A stretch of 41,158 nucleotides of DNA from an uncultured Treponema sp. (GTDB lineage: Bacteria > Spirochaetota > Spirochaetia > Treponematales > Treponemataceae): positions 1 through 41,158 of the forward strand of contig CAMNIU010000213.1 of NCBI GenBank assembly GCA_946540605.1. Direction: 5' to 3'. This document shows positions 25,908 through 34,037 of the stretch, one piece after another. The notes beneath the pieces were generated by a model that worked only from the letters and a program-made list of their open reading frames with translations, ran no database searches and had not been told where the DNA came from. How positions within the stretch are numbered: the first letter of the stretch is position 1; every line of letters starts with the position of its first letter. Both the position numbers and the translations under genes were made by a program.

Positions 25908-25917
25908 AAATGTGTTG

Positions 25918-25923
25918 TATAAT
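25918..25923 (+). promoter_or_regulatory. -10 element of malQ
   Basis: TATAAT ends seven bases before the ATG at 25931, again implying an almost leaderless message. The -35 region (GTGAAA at 25895-25900) is weak. Its upstream region overlaps the divergent SulP promoter, so the two could compete. Confidence 0.6.
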
Positions 25924-25930
25924 GTTTATT

Positions 25931-27430
25931 ATGGAAAGAAAAGGATTTAAAGAACGAGGCTGTGGCGTGCTTATGCACATTTCATCATTACCAGGTCCTT
26001 ATGGAATTGGTACCCTTGGTGAAAATGCATATAAGTTTGTAGATTTTTTAAGGGAAGCCGGACAGACTTACTGGCAGATACTTCCTGTATGCCCTACAAG
26101 TTATGGAGATTCTCCATATCAGAGTTTTTCTACCTTTGCGGGAAATCCGTATTTTATAGATTTTGATTTACTCGAAAAGGACGGATATCTTTCAAAGGCA
26201 GATTATGAAGGACTCGACTGGGGCTCGGATGAAACAAGTGTTGATTTTGGTATGCTTTATATCAAACGACATGAGCTTTTTGAAAAAATCCAGAATTACT
26301 TTGAAAAGAAAATTCCTTCTGATTATAAAGCTTTTTGTGAAAAGAATTCCTTCTGGCTTGATGATTATGCGCTCTTTATGTCAATAAAAGATGCTCACAA
26401 TGGAATTGCCTTCCTTGAATGGGAAGAAGATATTCGTATGCGTAAGCCTCAGGCTGTAGAGGCATGGACAGAAAAATGCAGCCACAGGATAGAATATTAT
26501 AAGATGCTTCAGTATTTCTTCTTTAAACAGTGGGGCGAACTTCGTGCTTATGCTGCAAAAAATGATATCAGCATAATAGGTGATATCCCGATTTATGTTG
26601 CAGCCGACAGTGCTGATGTCTGGACCCACCCTGAAAATTTCCGACTCCACAAAAATGGAATTCCTAAAGAGGTTGCAGGTTGTCCTCCAGATGCATTTAC
26701 TGATTTAGGTCAGCTGTGGGGAAATCCTGTTTATAATTGGAGAAAGTTAAAATCAACTGGTTACAAATGGTGGAAGCAGCGAATTAAAGCAAGTCTTGAA
26801 ATTTATGATATTCTTAGAATTGATCATTTCCGTGGTTTTGAATCCTTTTATACTATTAAATATGGTTCATCAGATGCAAAAAAAGGAAAATGGCGAAAAG
26901 GGCCAGGTGCAAAATTATTCAAGGAGCTGGAAAAAGAACTTGGGAAGATTCCTATAATTGCAGAAGATCTTGGCTTTTTGACGGAAAAGGTTCATAAGAT
27001 GCTGCGAGAATGCGGTTATCCTGGAATGAAAGTCATACAATTTGCTTTTGATGGAAACAAGGCTAATTCATATCTTCCGGAAAATAATCCGGTGAACAGT
27101 ATTGTTTACACTGGCTCTCATGATAATGAGCCGATTAATGGATGGGTTGAAACTGCAAATCCTCAGGAAATCCAAAATGCAATGGAATATTTCAATCTCA
27201 AGGATAAGTCACAATTGCGTGAAGCAATGATGAAAGCTGCACTAAGCAGTAAGGCTTTTGTCTGTATTCTTACAATGCAGGATTTGATTGGTCTTGGAAT
27301 TGGAAGCAGAATGAACACTCCTTCTTCTGTTGGACATAACTGGAAGTGGCGTGCCCGTGAAAGTGAAATTACAAGGGAAATTGCCGTCGAGTTAAGAGAA
27401 GCAACAACAGAAGCTAAACGATTAATGTAG
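25931..27430 (+). CDS. malQ: 4-alpha-glucanotransferase (amylomaltase, GH77)
   Basis: The 499-residue cytoplasmic enzyme transfers alpha-1,4-glucan segments between maltodextrins and releases glucose. The start MERKGFKERGCGVLMHISSLP is typical (the family begins with R.sGvLLHpTSLP). GH77 landmarks are YWQILPVCPTSYGDSPYQSFS and the three catalytic acids: D298 in RIDHFRG, E345 in IIAEDLG and D398 in SHDNEPI. Length agrees with the family. The ATG at 25931 is chosen over an in-frame upstream codon because the homologous sequence starts there and TATAAT lies just before it. The FtsH-like gene follows after 15 bases, probably on the same mRNA. Confidence 0.96.
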   Translation: MERKGFKERGCGVLMHISSLPGPYGIGTLGENAYKFVDFLREAGQTYWQILPVCPTSYGDSPYQSFSTFAGNPYFIDFDLLEKDGYLSKADYEGLDWGSDETSVDFGMLYIKRHELFEKIQNYFEKKIPSDYKAFCEKNSFWLDDYALFMSIKDAHNGIAFLEWEEDIRMRKPQAVEAWTEKCSHRIEYYKMLQYFFFKQWGELRAYAAKNDISIIGDIPIYVAADSADVWTHPENFRLHKNGIPKEVAGCPPDAFTDLGQLWGNPVYNWRKLKSTGYKWWKQRIKASLEIYDILRIDHFRGFESFYTIKYGSSDAKKGKWRKGPGAKLFKELEKELGKIPIIAEDLGFLTEKVHKMLRECGYPGMKVIQFAFDGNKANSYLPENNPVNSIVYTGSHDNEPINGWVETANPQEIQNAMEYFNLKDKSQLREAMMKAALSSKAFVCILTMQDLIGLGIGSRMNTPSSVGHNWKWRARESEITREIAVELREATTEAKRLM

Positions 27431-27445
27431 AGATAAATTATAAAT

Positions 27446-28600
27446 ATGAGACTCAATAAGAAATTTTTTGCAATTCTGATTGTAGCAGTATTGTGTGTTG
27501 CCGCATATTTTTCATGGGATTATTTTGCAAGTAGTGGCGAAAAAATCAGCTATAAGGAATTCTGGCAGAGTGTTGAGCGTGATGAAATAAGCAGCGTTAA
27601 ATTTGAAGGCGAGAAAATTTACTTTGAAAAAACTTCTGCAGATGGCTCTGCAAAAAACTCCTTTGTAACTGATAATCCTCAGTCTCCTGTTCTTGCAGAA
27701 GAATTGATGAAGAGGGGGATTTCAGTAAGTGTAGCAAAAGACGGCACTGAAATTCTTTCTTTGATTTTTGATTTGATCTTCTATCTGTTTTTCTTTGGCG
27801 TGATTTTTATTGCCTTTAGAAAGTTTATAAGTCCTAACACCTTTAAGGTTGTACACAAAACCGGAGTAAAGTTTGATGATGTTGTAGGTATGGACAAACT
27901 TAAGCGCGATATGGTGCAGGTAATGGAAATTATGAAAAAGCCTGCAGAGTACGCAAAACGTGGAATCCGTATGCCAAAAGGAATTTTACTGGAAGGTGAA
28001 CCTGGAAATGGTAAAACTCTTTTTGCAAAGGCACTTGCAGGTGAGGCCAGAGTAAACTTTATTCCAGCAAAAGCTACAGATTTTGAAAGTATGTTTATGG
28101 CGATTGGACCTCTTAAGGTAAAACTGCTTTTTAAAAAGGCTCGTCGTCGTGCCCCATGTATTGTTTTTATTGATGAGTTTGATGGAATTGGTACAGTGCG
28201 AAATTACAGCGGTTCTGCAATTGAAACTGAAAATACACGTATTGTTACTGCCTTGCTTAATGAACTTGATGGCTTTGAAGCATCAAACGGTGTGCTTGTG
28301 ATAGCGGCAACTAACAGCATTAAAGCCTTAGACCCCGCCCTTATAAGACCCGGCCGTTTTGATGCAAAGCTTACAGTTCCATATCCTGATGAAAATGCAC
28401 GTCGTCAGCTGGTTCAGATGTATACACGTGGAAAGCGGCCAGCCGCAGAATGTTCACCGGAAACTCTTGCAAAGGTTTTCAACGGATATTCCTGTGCAAA
28501 AATAGAAAGCGTACTGAACAGTGCTGCCTTGCTTGCAGGACAGTCTGGTCGTTCCGAGTTTACACTGGAAGATGTAAAAGCTGCCGCTGCGGAGTGCTAA
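27446..28600 (+). CDS. FtsH-like membrane AAA+ ATPase without protease domain
   Basis: The 384-residue protein has the first two-thirds of FtsH. There is a membrane helix (about 7-23), an extracytoplasmic domain (34-100), a second helix (104-124), and an AAA+ module. The module has Walker A GEPGNGKT (184-191), Walker B FIDEFD (241-246), sensor AATN and arginine fingers R301/R304 (RPGRFD). It ends just after the AAA lid, so the M41 metalloprotease region with HExxH is absent. The convergent ABC-F gene starts overlapping at once, so no lost fragment is present downstream. A true FtsH is encoded at 38695-40800. It could unfold substrates for another protease or modify FtsH hexamers; both are inference. 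Confidence 0.88.
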   Translation: MRLNKKFFAILIVAVLCVAAYFSWDYFASSGEKISYKEFWQSVERDEISSVKFEGEKIYFEKTSADGSAKNSFVTDNPQSPVLAEELMKRGISVSVAKDGTEILSLIFDLIFYLFFFGVIFIAFRKFISPNTFKVVHKTGVKFDDVVGMDKLKRDMVQVMEIMKKPAEYAKRGIRMPKGILLEGEPGNGKTLFAKALAGEARVNFIPAKATDFESMFMAIGPLKVKLLFKKARRRAPCIVFIDEFDGIGTVRNYSGSAIETENTRIVTALLNELDGFEASNGVLVIAATNSIKALDPALIRPGRFDAKLTVPYPDENARRQLVQMYTRGKRPAAECSPETLAKVFNGYSCAKIESVLNSAALLAGQSGRSEFTLEDVKAAAAEC

Positions 28601-30627
28601 GCACGTTCTGCCAGTTCTTCCCAGCGCGGATATTTTTCTTCGAGCAGGGCTTCTATTTCCTTATAGCGTTCACCGGCCTTGCGCACTTCTTCAAAATCAG
28701 CAGAGGCCATCTTTGGCTCAAGTTCTTTCTGTTCTGCTTCAAGTGCCGGGATTTCTTCGTTGAGTTGTTCAAATTCTTTTTGTTCCTTAAAGGAAAGTTT
28801 CTTGCGCGTCGTGTCATTGTCGGGCTTGGTCCGACAATCTTTTGAGGGGGATCCTCCGGTCAAGTCTGAGGATGACGTGTTGTTGCTGGAGGATGTTATT
28901 TGCTGAGATTTTTTTTCTTCTTCTCGATACTCAATATATTCAGAACACTTTCCTACGAATCCGCTTATGTCACCGTTTTCTTCCATAATAAAAAGACTGT
29001 CTACTGTTTTATCCATAAAATAACGGTCGTGACTTACGAGCAGAAGACAGCCTTCGTAGTTTTCAAGGAACTGTTCAAGAATGTTCATTGTAAAAATGTC
29101 AAAGTCATTGGTAGGCTCGTCTAACACCAAAAAGTTAGGATTCTCTAACAGTAATCGTACAAGATACAATCGTTTGCGCTCGCCGCCACTCAAGGTACTC
29201 ACAGGCGAATGCTGAATCTTTCCTTCAAAACCGAATTCTTCGAGAAACTTAGTGGCACTAACTTCTTTTTTACCGTTGTTAAGAGTCATATGTTCTGCGG
29301 TTTCTTTTATGTATTCAAGTACTGTTAAGTTAGTGTCTGCAAACACAGGATTCTGTGTGTAATAACCAAATTTTGTGTTTACGCCAATATCAATAGTTCC
29401 GCTGTCTGGTGCAAGCTTGCCGGTTATAATATTTAAGAAAGTAGATTTTCCAGAACCATTGTCGCCAAAGATTCCAATCTTCTGGCCTTTTGTAAAAACG
29501 TAGGAGAAGTTTTTAATAACCGGTACGTAGTCGGGGGCGTTACGGGGGTGTCCCCCGTTAGAAGGGGGAGTGGAAGACACGGTAGTGGCTGAAGCGAGGG
29601 GAAGGCTTTCCCCATCCTGACTTCCCACATATCCCTTAGGATAATTTTTCGAAATATTATGAAGTTCAAGAACCTTACCACCGAGTCTTTTTCCCTTTAC
29701 TTCAAAAGTAAAGCCCTTGTCTGCCTGAAACTTTTCGCGGTTAATAAGCTGCTCGTCGCGCTGAATACGGGCTTTTATTTTTGTGCCGCGTGCACATGGC
29801 CCCCTAAGCAGCCATTCGCGCTCAAAGCGTAACACGGACTCAATTCTTCGTTCAGTGTTTGCTTCAATCTCAGCTTCAGTTTCCTTTTTTTCAAGATACT
29901 GACTGTAGTTACCTTCATAGAGCTTCAACTGATTTCGTGCAAGTTCATAAATGTTTGTACAAACTGCATCCAGAAACCAGCGGTCATGAGTAACCATAAG
30001 TACAGAACGCTTTGTATCGTGCAGATAATTTTGCAGCCAGAAAATTGTGGTAATGTCCAGATGGTTGGTAGGCTCGTCTAACAAAAGTAATTTTGTGTCT
30101 TCTACAAGAACTTGTGCCAGCGCAACTTTTTTGCACATGCCACCACTAAGTGTTCCCATGCGGCGGGTCATATCTGTAATTCCGAGAGTGCTTAAAATAG
30201 AACTAATCTGTGCTTCATAATTCCAAAGGTCACCGGTATCCATTTTGTGCATGATATCTTCGTATCGATGTTGAAGACCATCTGACTGAGATTCGCGGGT
30301 AGACATTTCCTCACAGATTTCTTCATAGTCGCGTATTACTGCAAGCTTAGGAGAATTATTCTTAAAAATATGTTCGCGAATTGTATCTTCCGGATTAAAA
30401 GAAGGAGTTTGCGGAAGGTAAGAAACTCCAGCTTCTTTATTGATAACAACAGTACCTTCATCTGGTTGTAATACACCTGCAATAGTTGCGAGCAGGGTAG
30501 ACTTACCTGTTCCATTTCGACCAATCAAGGCTGCTTTTTCGCCTTCCTGAATCCCAAATGATACCTGTGTAAATAGTGGTTTTTCACGGCCAATTTTAGC
30601 CAGATTATTTATAGAAAGAATATTCAA
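28597..30627 (-). CDS. ABC-F family ATPase (Uup/Ets-like) with repeat-derived inserts
   Basis: The 676-residue cytoplasmic protein with two ABC cassettes and no membrane segments belongs to the ABC-F group, which acts on ribosomes. Cassette 1 has GRNGTGKST (about 36-44), LSGGMCKK and LLDEPTNHLD. Cassette 2 has GDNGSGKST, LSGGERKR and LDEPTNDFD. A C-terminal charged coiled coil follows (LNEEIPALEAEQKELE). A TTG at 30627 is the probable start, because GGAG lies six bases upstream and MNILSINNL is the usual beginning. Two odd segments, about 337-366 in cassette 2 and 584-606 before the coiled coil, are encoded by palindromic DNA repeats found elsewhere in the window. It overlaps the FtsH-like gene tail-to-tail by four bases. 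Confidence 0.92.
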   Translation of the reverse strand: MNILSINNLAKIGREKPLFTQVSFGIQEGEKAALIGRNGTGKSTLLATIAGVLQPDEGTVVINKEAGVSYLPQTPSFNPEDTIREHIFKNNSPKLAVIRDYEEICEEMSTRESQSDGLQHRYEDIMHKMDTGDLWNYEAQISSILSTLGITDMTRRMGTLSGGMCKKVALAQVLVEDTKLLLLDEPTNHLDITTIFWLQNYLHDTKRSVLMVTHDRWFLDAVCTNIYELARNQLKLYEGNYSQYLEKKETEAEIEANTERRIESVLRFEREWLLRGPCARGTKIKARIQRDEQLINREKFQADKGFTFEVKGKRLGGKVLELHNISKNYPKGYVGSQDGESLPLASATTVSSTPPSNGGHPRNAPDYVPVIKNFSYVFTKGQKIGIFGDNGSGKSTFLNIITGKLAPDSGTIDIGVNTKFGYYTQNPVFADTNLTVLEYIKETAEHMTLNNGKKEVSATKFLEEFGFEGKIQHSPVSTLSGGERKRLYLVRLLLENPNFLVLDEPTNDFDIFTMNILEQFLENYEGCLLLVSHDRYFMDKTVDSLFIMEENGDISGFVGKCSEYIEYREEEKKSQQITSSSNNTSSSDLTGGSPSKDCRTKPDNDTTRKKLSFKEQKEFEQLNEEIPALEAEQKELEPKMASADFEEVRKAGERYKEIEALLEEKYPRWEELAERA
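28812..28839 (+). repeat. Palindromic repeat, family 2, in-frame inside the ABC-F gene (copy A)
   Basis: TGTCATTG followed by TCGGGCTTGGTCCGACAATC keeps the order of the uxuB-leader copy. The stem is ATTGTCGG/CCGACAAT. It is read through by the minus-strand ABC-F frame without a stop, contributing part of the Ser/Asp/Lys-rich linker before the coiled coil. Confidence 0.8.
28849..28876 (-). repeat. Palindromic repeat, family 2, in-frame inside the ABC-F gene (copy B)
   Basis: In the opposite orientation and nine bases from copy A, the sequence on the minus strand reads GTCATCCTCAGACTTGACC followed by GGAGGATCC. It is recognisable by the GTCAT lead and the ACTTGACC core. The stem is weaker than in the other copies (ATCCTC/GAGGAT). 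Together, copies A and B encode about 22 residues of the linker. Confidence 0.75.
29532..29615 (-). repeat. Palindromic repeat, family 1, in-frame inside the ABC-F gene
   Basis: On the minus strand this has the same order as the intergenic copy at 19891-19973: a 16-base palindrome GGGGAAAGCCTTCCCC, a variable centre, and a ACGGGGG/CCCCCGT hairpin ending in AACGCCCC. It encodes about 28 residues rich in Ser, Pro, Thr, Ala and Gly, inserted between strands of the second ABC cassette, just ahead of its Walker A. Confidence 0.8.
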
Positions 30628-30658
30628 AATGTACTCCAAAAATCAACAGAGAGACAGT

Positions 30659-31555
30659 TTACTCTAAGGTTTTAAGCAGTTCAAGACTTTTTTCTGCAAG
30701 TTCGCTTCTGTTTGCTGCATTGTATATCTCTGCAGAATGTTTCAGAGATTTTTTTGCTTCATTTTTATTTGCATCAGATGGGGAACCCTTTAAAAGAATT
30801 ACTGCCTTTATATAATAATCTGCTCCAAGGGCCATAGAATTTTCGGCACAACGGTCGTAGTAAATTGCTGTGTTTAATGCTTCGAGGGCCTTTTTTATAT
30901 TTCCAGACTGTGAATGATTCTGTGCAATTTTATACCAGGTAATTCCAATTTCTGAAAGATATCTGTTGTCTGTAAAAAGTTTTGCCGCTTCGTTGTAGAC
31001 TTTATCAGCTTCTTTATAATTTCCGGAAAGTCTGTATACATCTCCTAAAATGCTGTCGCACTGTGCATGGTTATAAGGTTTGTTCTTAAATACCTTTTTA
31101 GCATCATCCATTTTATCTACAATTGTTTTGAAATTGTTCTGAACTTGATTTTCTGCAATGAGAATTCGTGCTTCTGACATTGCGCATAGCAGTTCACTTT
31201 CTTCGATTTTGTTAGTCTGACCTACTAGGTGGTTAGCCTGTTCAAGATAGAACTTTGCTTTTTCAATTAAAGGCGGGTTATAAGAAAGATACAAACTAAC
31301 GTGCGTTAGTGACACGGAAAGCAACAAATCATAATTATCAATTGAAACGGCTTGTGTTCTTGCCTTTATTAAAAGTTCTTCTGCCTGAGAATAATTACCG
31401 TTTAATATACAGGCATTTGCTGCTTCAATAGAGTCCACGCAGGAATTATGAATTGTATTTATATACATCTGCCGCTTAGGCCCGGATGAACATCCCGTGC
31501 TTAAAAAAATCAACAATACAGAAATTATAACAGCTGATACAAAACTTTTTTTCAT
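30659..31555 (-). CDS. Lipoprotein with TPR-like repeats, last gene of the MCE transporter operon
   Basis: The 298-residue protein has a lipoprotein signal (LLIFLSTGC, lipid-bearing Cys at about 22). The mature part is helical with TPR-like pairs, such as ANACILNGNYSQAEELLIKAR, ILGDVYRLSGNYKEADKVYNEAAK and WYKIAQNHSQSGNIKKALEALNTAIYY. It starts exactly at the mlaD stop (TAATG type overlap), so it is the final member of the operon. Envelope MCE transporters often include an extra lipoprotein at the outer membrane; here a TPR fold could dock the MCE protein. The exact role is inferred from context only. Confidence 0.85.
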   Translation of the reverse strand: MKKSFVSAVIISVLLIFLSTGCSSGPKRQMYINTIHNSCVDSIEAANACILNGNYSQAEELLIKARTQAVSIDNYDLLLSVSLTHVSLYLSYNPPLIEKAKFYLEQANHLVGQTNKIEESELLCAMSEARILIAENQVQNNFKTIVDKMDDAKKVFKNKPYNHAQCDSILGDVYRLSGNYKEADKVYNEAAKLFTDNRYLSEIGITWYKIAQNHSQSGNIKKALEALNTAIYYDRCAENSMALGADYYIKAVILLKGSPSDANKNEAKKSLKHSAEIYNAANRSELAEKSLELLKTLE

Positions 31556-32463
31556 TAGAAATTATCCTCTCTGAGCTTTGGAGTTGCGCTTTCTTTTTCT
31601 GGTTTTTCAGAAATTCCATTTTTCAAAAGCGGATTATTTTTAAGTCCTTCCATTACGTCCTGCATCTGCTTTAACAGAGTTTGAACCTGAGAAATAAGAA
31701 GGGAGATGCCCGGCATTTCTCCTTCAAGAGAAGTTGTAATTCCGTTGATATCGCCCATGGTTGAATCAAGCTGTAAAAGAACATTTGCAATTGAGCCTTG
31801 AGAGTTTTTATCTTCCAGGAGTTTTGGAACTAAGCCAGAAGTGTCAGAGGTCAGGTCATTAAGATTTGTGAGAATACCATTAATCTGTTTAATTGTATTT
31901 GAAAGTGGTGTATCCTCGTTACCTTCAAGTGCAACATTCAACTGTTTTACAAGAGTATCTATATCACTAACAAGGGTAGTTGCCAGAGCAAGAATAGTAT
32001 TAATGGAATCTGTCTGTTCAACCACACTAACTGCGCCTTCTTTTATAAGGGCTTTTGCTTCATCACTTGCACGCTCTGGGACAAATGAATTTTCTGCAAG
32101 AAATTCTGTACTGTTTCCCGGGTAAAAAACTACAGAAGACCCTAATGGACTTGTAAGAATTTCTATGATTGAGTTTTTGACAATTTTATTTTTATAGTCA
32201 TCTGTAATATAGAAATTTACAACGACTCTGTCGCTTTCATCTAAAGAAAAATTTTTAATCTTTCCAATTTCGAACCCCTTGTAAGTGACAGGTTTTCCAT
32301 CACTGATATTTGAGGCTGACGAAATGATTGTATAATAATTGTGTTTTGGAACAAACCACTTTTGGGTAGAGCCAATCAAAAAGATAATGAAAATTAATGC
32401 AATGATTGCAATAAGGCTAAGAATTCCTACTATCTGATCTGCATACTTAATTTTAAATTTCAT
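31555..32463 (-). CDS. mlaD: MCE-domain (MlaD-type) substrate-binding protein
   Basis: The 302-residue protein has one N-terminal membrane helix (about 10-32). It is followed by an MCE domain (about 40-118) with HNYYTIISSASNISDGKPVTYKGFEIGKI and the hydrophobic PLGSSVVFYPG. After this comes a long helical/coiled-coil region (about 140-275, LNDLTSDTSGL, VLLQLDSTMGDI). MCE proteins form hexameric rings or tubes that carry lipids across the periplasm, and the long helical tail fits a tube-like extension. It overlaps mlaF by four bases (ATGA). Confidence 0.9.
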   Translation of the reverse strand: MKFKIKYADQIVGILSLIAIIALIFIIFLIGSTQKWFVPKHNYYTIISSASNISDGKPVTYKGFEIGKIKNFSLDESDRVVVNFYITDDYKNKIVKNSIIEILTSPLGSSVVFYPGNSTEFLAENSFVPERASDEAKALIKEGAVSVVEQTDSINTILALATTLVSDIDTLVKQLNVALEGNEDTPLSNTIKQINGILTNLNDLTSDTSGLVPKLLEDKNSQGSIANVLLQLDSTMGDINGITTSLEGEMPGISLLISQVQTLLKQMQDVMEGLKNNPLLKNGISEKPEKESATPKLREDNF

Positions 32464-33176
32464 AAATCACCTTCATAGTAATCATCCATCTGGTTTATAT
32501 CATCAAGAAGAATCTTACCTTTAATTTCACCATCTTCAAAATATATTTTATCACAGAGAATAGAGTTGATTAAATAGTTGTCGTGACTAACAAATACAAC
32601 TGTTTTATTTTCAGCAATAAAGTTTTTAAGAATAGAAATAAAAAGATCTTCTGTTTTATCATCAATTGATTCTGTAGGTTCGTCTAAAAAAAGCACTTCA
32701 GGCTCGCAGATAAGGGCTCGTGCAAAGCTGATTTTCTTTTGCTCTCCAATGGAAAGTACTGCGGGTCTTTGTGAAAGAGGTTTTGTAAATTCTACAAGTT
32801 CAGTATATTTTCTAATTCGTTCTTTACGCTCTTTTACGCTCATCTGTGGAAAGTGAAGTTGAAGCGGCAGGTCCAGATTATGATAGATATCCTGATTTGC
32901 CCAAAGTGCTGAATCCTGAAACATAAAGGCTGTTCTTTTTCTAAAATCAAGATTTTGCTTGCGGTTCATTGAATGAATGTCTTTGTCTTCAAAGGTTATT
33001 GTACCAGAACTTGGAGGAATTAAGCCTGCGAGAAGTTTTAGTGCAGTTGATTTTCCGCTTCCGGGTTTTCCCAAAAAGACAGTAACGGAGCTTTTTTCAA
33101 TGTAGTGGGAAATATTATTTATGATTTTGTGCTCATTGTCTTCATAGCAAACCTGAATCATCTTTAGAATAACCAT
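32460..33176 (-). CDS. mlaF: MlaF-type ABC transporter ATPase
   Basis: The 238-residue ATPase has Walker A GKPGSGKST (about 36-44), a Q-loop region FMFQDSALWANQDI, the signature LSIGEQKK and Walker B VLFLDEPTES, then the switch histidine in FVSHD. The second glycine of the usual LSGGQ is isoleucine, as sometimes happens in MlaF-type ATPases, but the key Ser and Gly remain. The protein powers the MlaE permease. It lies 15 bases after mlaE. Position in the mlaE-F-D operon settles the assignment over other ABC ATPases. Confidence 0.9.
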   Translation of the reverse strand: MVILKMIQVCYEDNEHKIINNISHYIEKSSVTVFLGKPGSGKSTALKLLAGLIPPSSGTITFEDKDIHSMNRKQNLDFRKRTAFMFQDSALWANQDIYHNLDLPLQLHFPQMSVKERKERIRKYTELVEFTKPLSQRPAVLSIGEQKKISFARALICEPEVLFLDEPTESIDDKTEDLFISILKNFIAENKTVVFVSHDNYLINSILCDKIYFEDGEIKGKILLDDINQMDDYYEGDL

Positions 33177-33191
33177 CTGATTTCCCTCGTC

Positions 33192-33971
33192 CTAAAGCAT
33201 GTATGACAGAACCGTTATGAAAACGTCTGCTATGATGATGTAAAGAAAGGCCTTACTTACAGCTCTAAGACCAGCCAGCGGAATTTCAGTTGAAGCACGA
33301 CCTGCGTTGAATCCATAAAGGGTCGCCGAACCCGAAATTATCATTCCAAAAACAAGACTTTTCAAAATTGAAATCAAAATGATTTTTAAATCCAGGGAAA
33401 GAAAAAGATTCATCATATAATCTGAAATGCTTGTAGTTGAAATAAACTGAATTATTAGTGCAGGGCAGATTAGTCCGAAAAGCGAAAAATAAATATTCAA
33501 AAAAAATAACGAAAAGGTTACTCCAAGAAAACGCGGAGCTGCAATATGACTTATAGGATCAATACCTATGGAAATATAAGCTTCAATTTCGTGCCTTACC
33601 ACCATAGTACTTATTTCTGTTGCAATTGCAGTTGCAGAGCGGGCTGTTACAATAAATGCAATTAGAATAGGTCCGAGCTCACGCATTATTAAGAGAACAA
33701 GTAAATCATATTTAAGCTTTCCCTGTCCTAAAGCTGTAAGAAAAGAGTTACCAATCATAAAAACTGAAGATCCGATTCCGGCTGCAAGAAAACAGCAGAT
33801 TGGCAGAGCTTCAACGTAAGTAAAAAGAAGCTGCATTGTAAGGATTTTACGGGCAGTTTTACCGCGCTTGGCAAATAAAAAAGAAGCGGCTATCAATTTT
33901 CCAAGATAACCAGTCATGTAAAGAAATTCTTTTACTTTATTGATTAGCGAGTGGCCAAGCGCTGAAACCAT
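33192..33971 (-). CDS. mlaE: MlaE-family ABC transporter permease
   Basis: The 259-residue inner-membrane protein has an N-terminal amphipathic part and about five hydrophobic segments. The family motif is complete: MRELGPILIAFIVTARSATAIATEISTMVVRHEIEA (about 90-125), followed by IGIDPISHIAAPRFLG. With MlaF and the MCE protein it forms a phospholipid transporter keeping the outer membrane asymmetric or supplying it. It is the first gene of a four-gene operon. AGGAGAAG lies upstream of the ATG. TTGTAG and TATATA 18 bases apart in the 66-base divergent gap are a possible promoter. Confidence 0.92.
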   Translation of the reverse strand: MVSALGHSLINKVKEFLYMTGYLGKLIAASFLFAKRGKTARKILTMQLLFTYVEALPICCFLAAGIGSSVFMIGNSFLTALGQGKLKYDLLVLLIMRELGPILIAFIVTARSATAIATEISTMVVRHEIEAYISIGIDPISHIAAPRFLGVTFSLFFLNIYFSLFGLICPALIIQFISTTSISDYMMNLFLSLDLKIILISILKSLVFGMIISGSATLYGFNAGRASTEIPLAGLRAVSKAFLYIIIADVFITVLSYML

Positions 33972-34022
33972 TTTTATATAACTTCTCCTCTATAAAATAT
34001 ATATCAAAAAAGGAATTTTCGC

Positions 34023-34028
34023 TACAAT
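34023..34028 (+). promoter_or_regulatory. Possible -10 element of the nuclease gene
   Basis: TACAAT ends nine bases before the ATG at 34038. No Shine-Dalgarno is present, and no clear -35 was found. It shares the 66-base divergent gap with mlaE. Confidence 0.4.
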
Positions 34029-34037
34029 AAATACCAG

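Noticed and set aside
25870..25980. A 37-residue N-terminal extension of the SulP protein
   Set aside because: It would cover both promoters and the start of malQ; SulP homology begins at the ATG at 25869, which has its own -10.
28597..28600. A frameshift having split an FtsH gene into ATPase and protease parts
   Set aside because: No HExxH-containing sequence follows in any frame; the next DNA is the conserved 3' end of the ABC-F gene.
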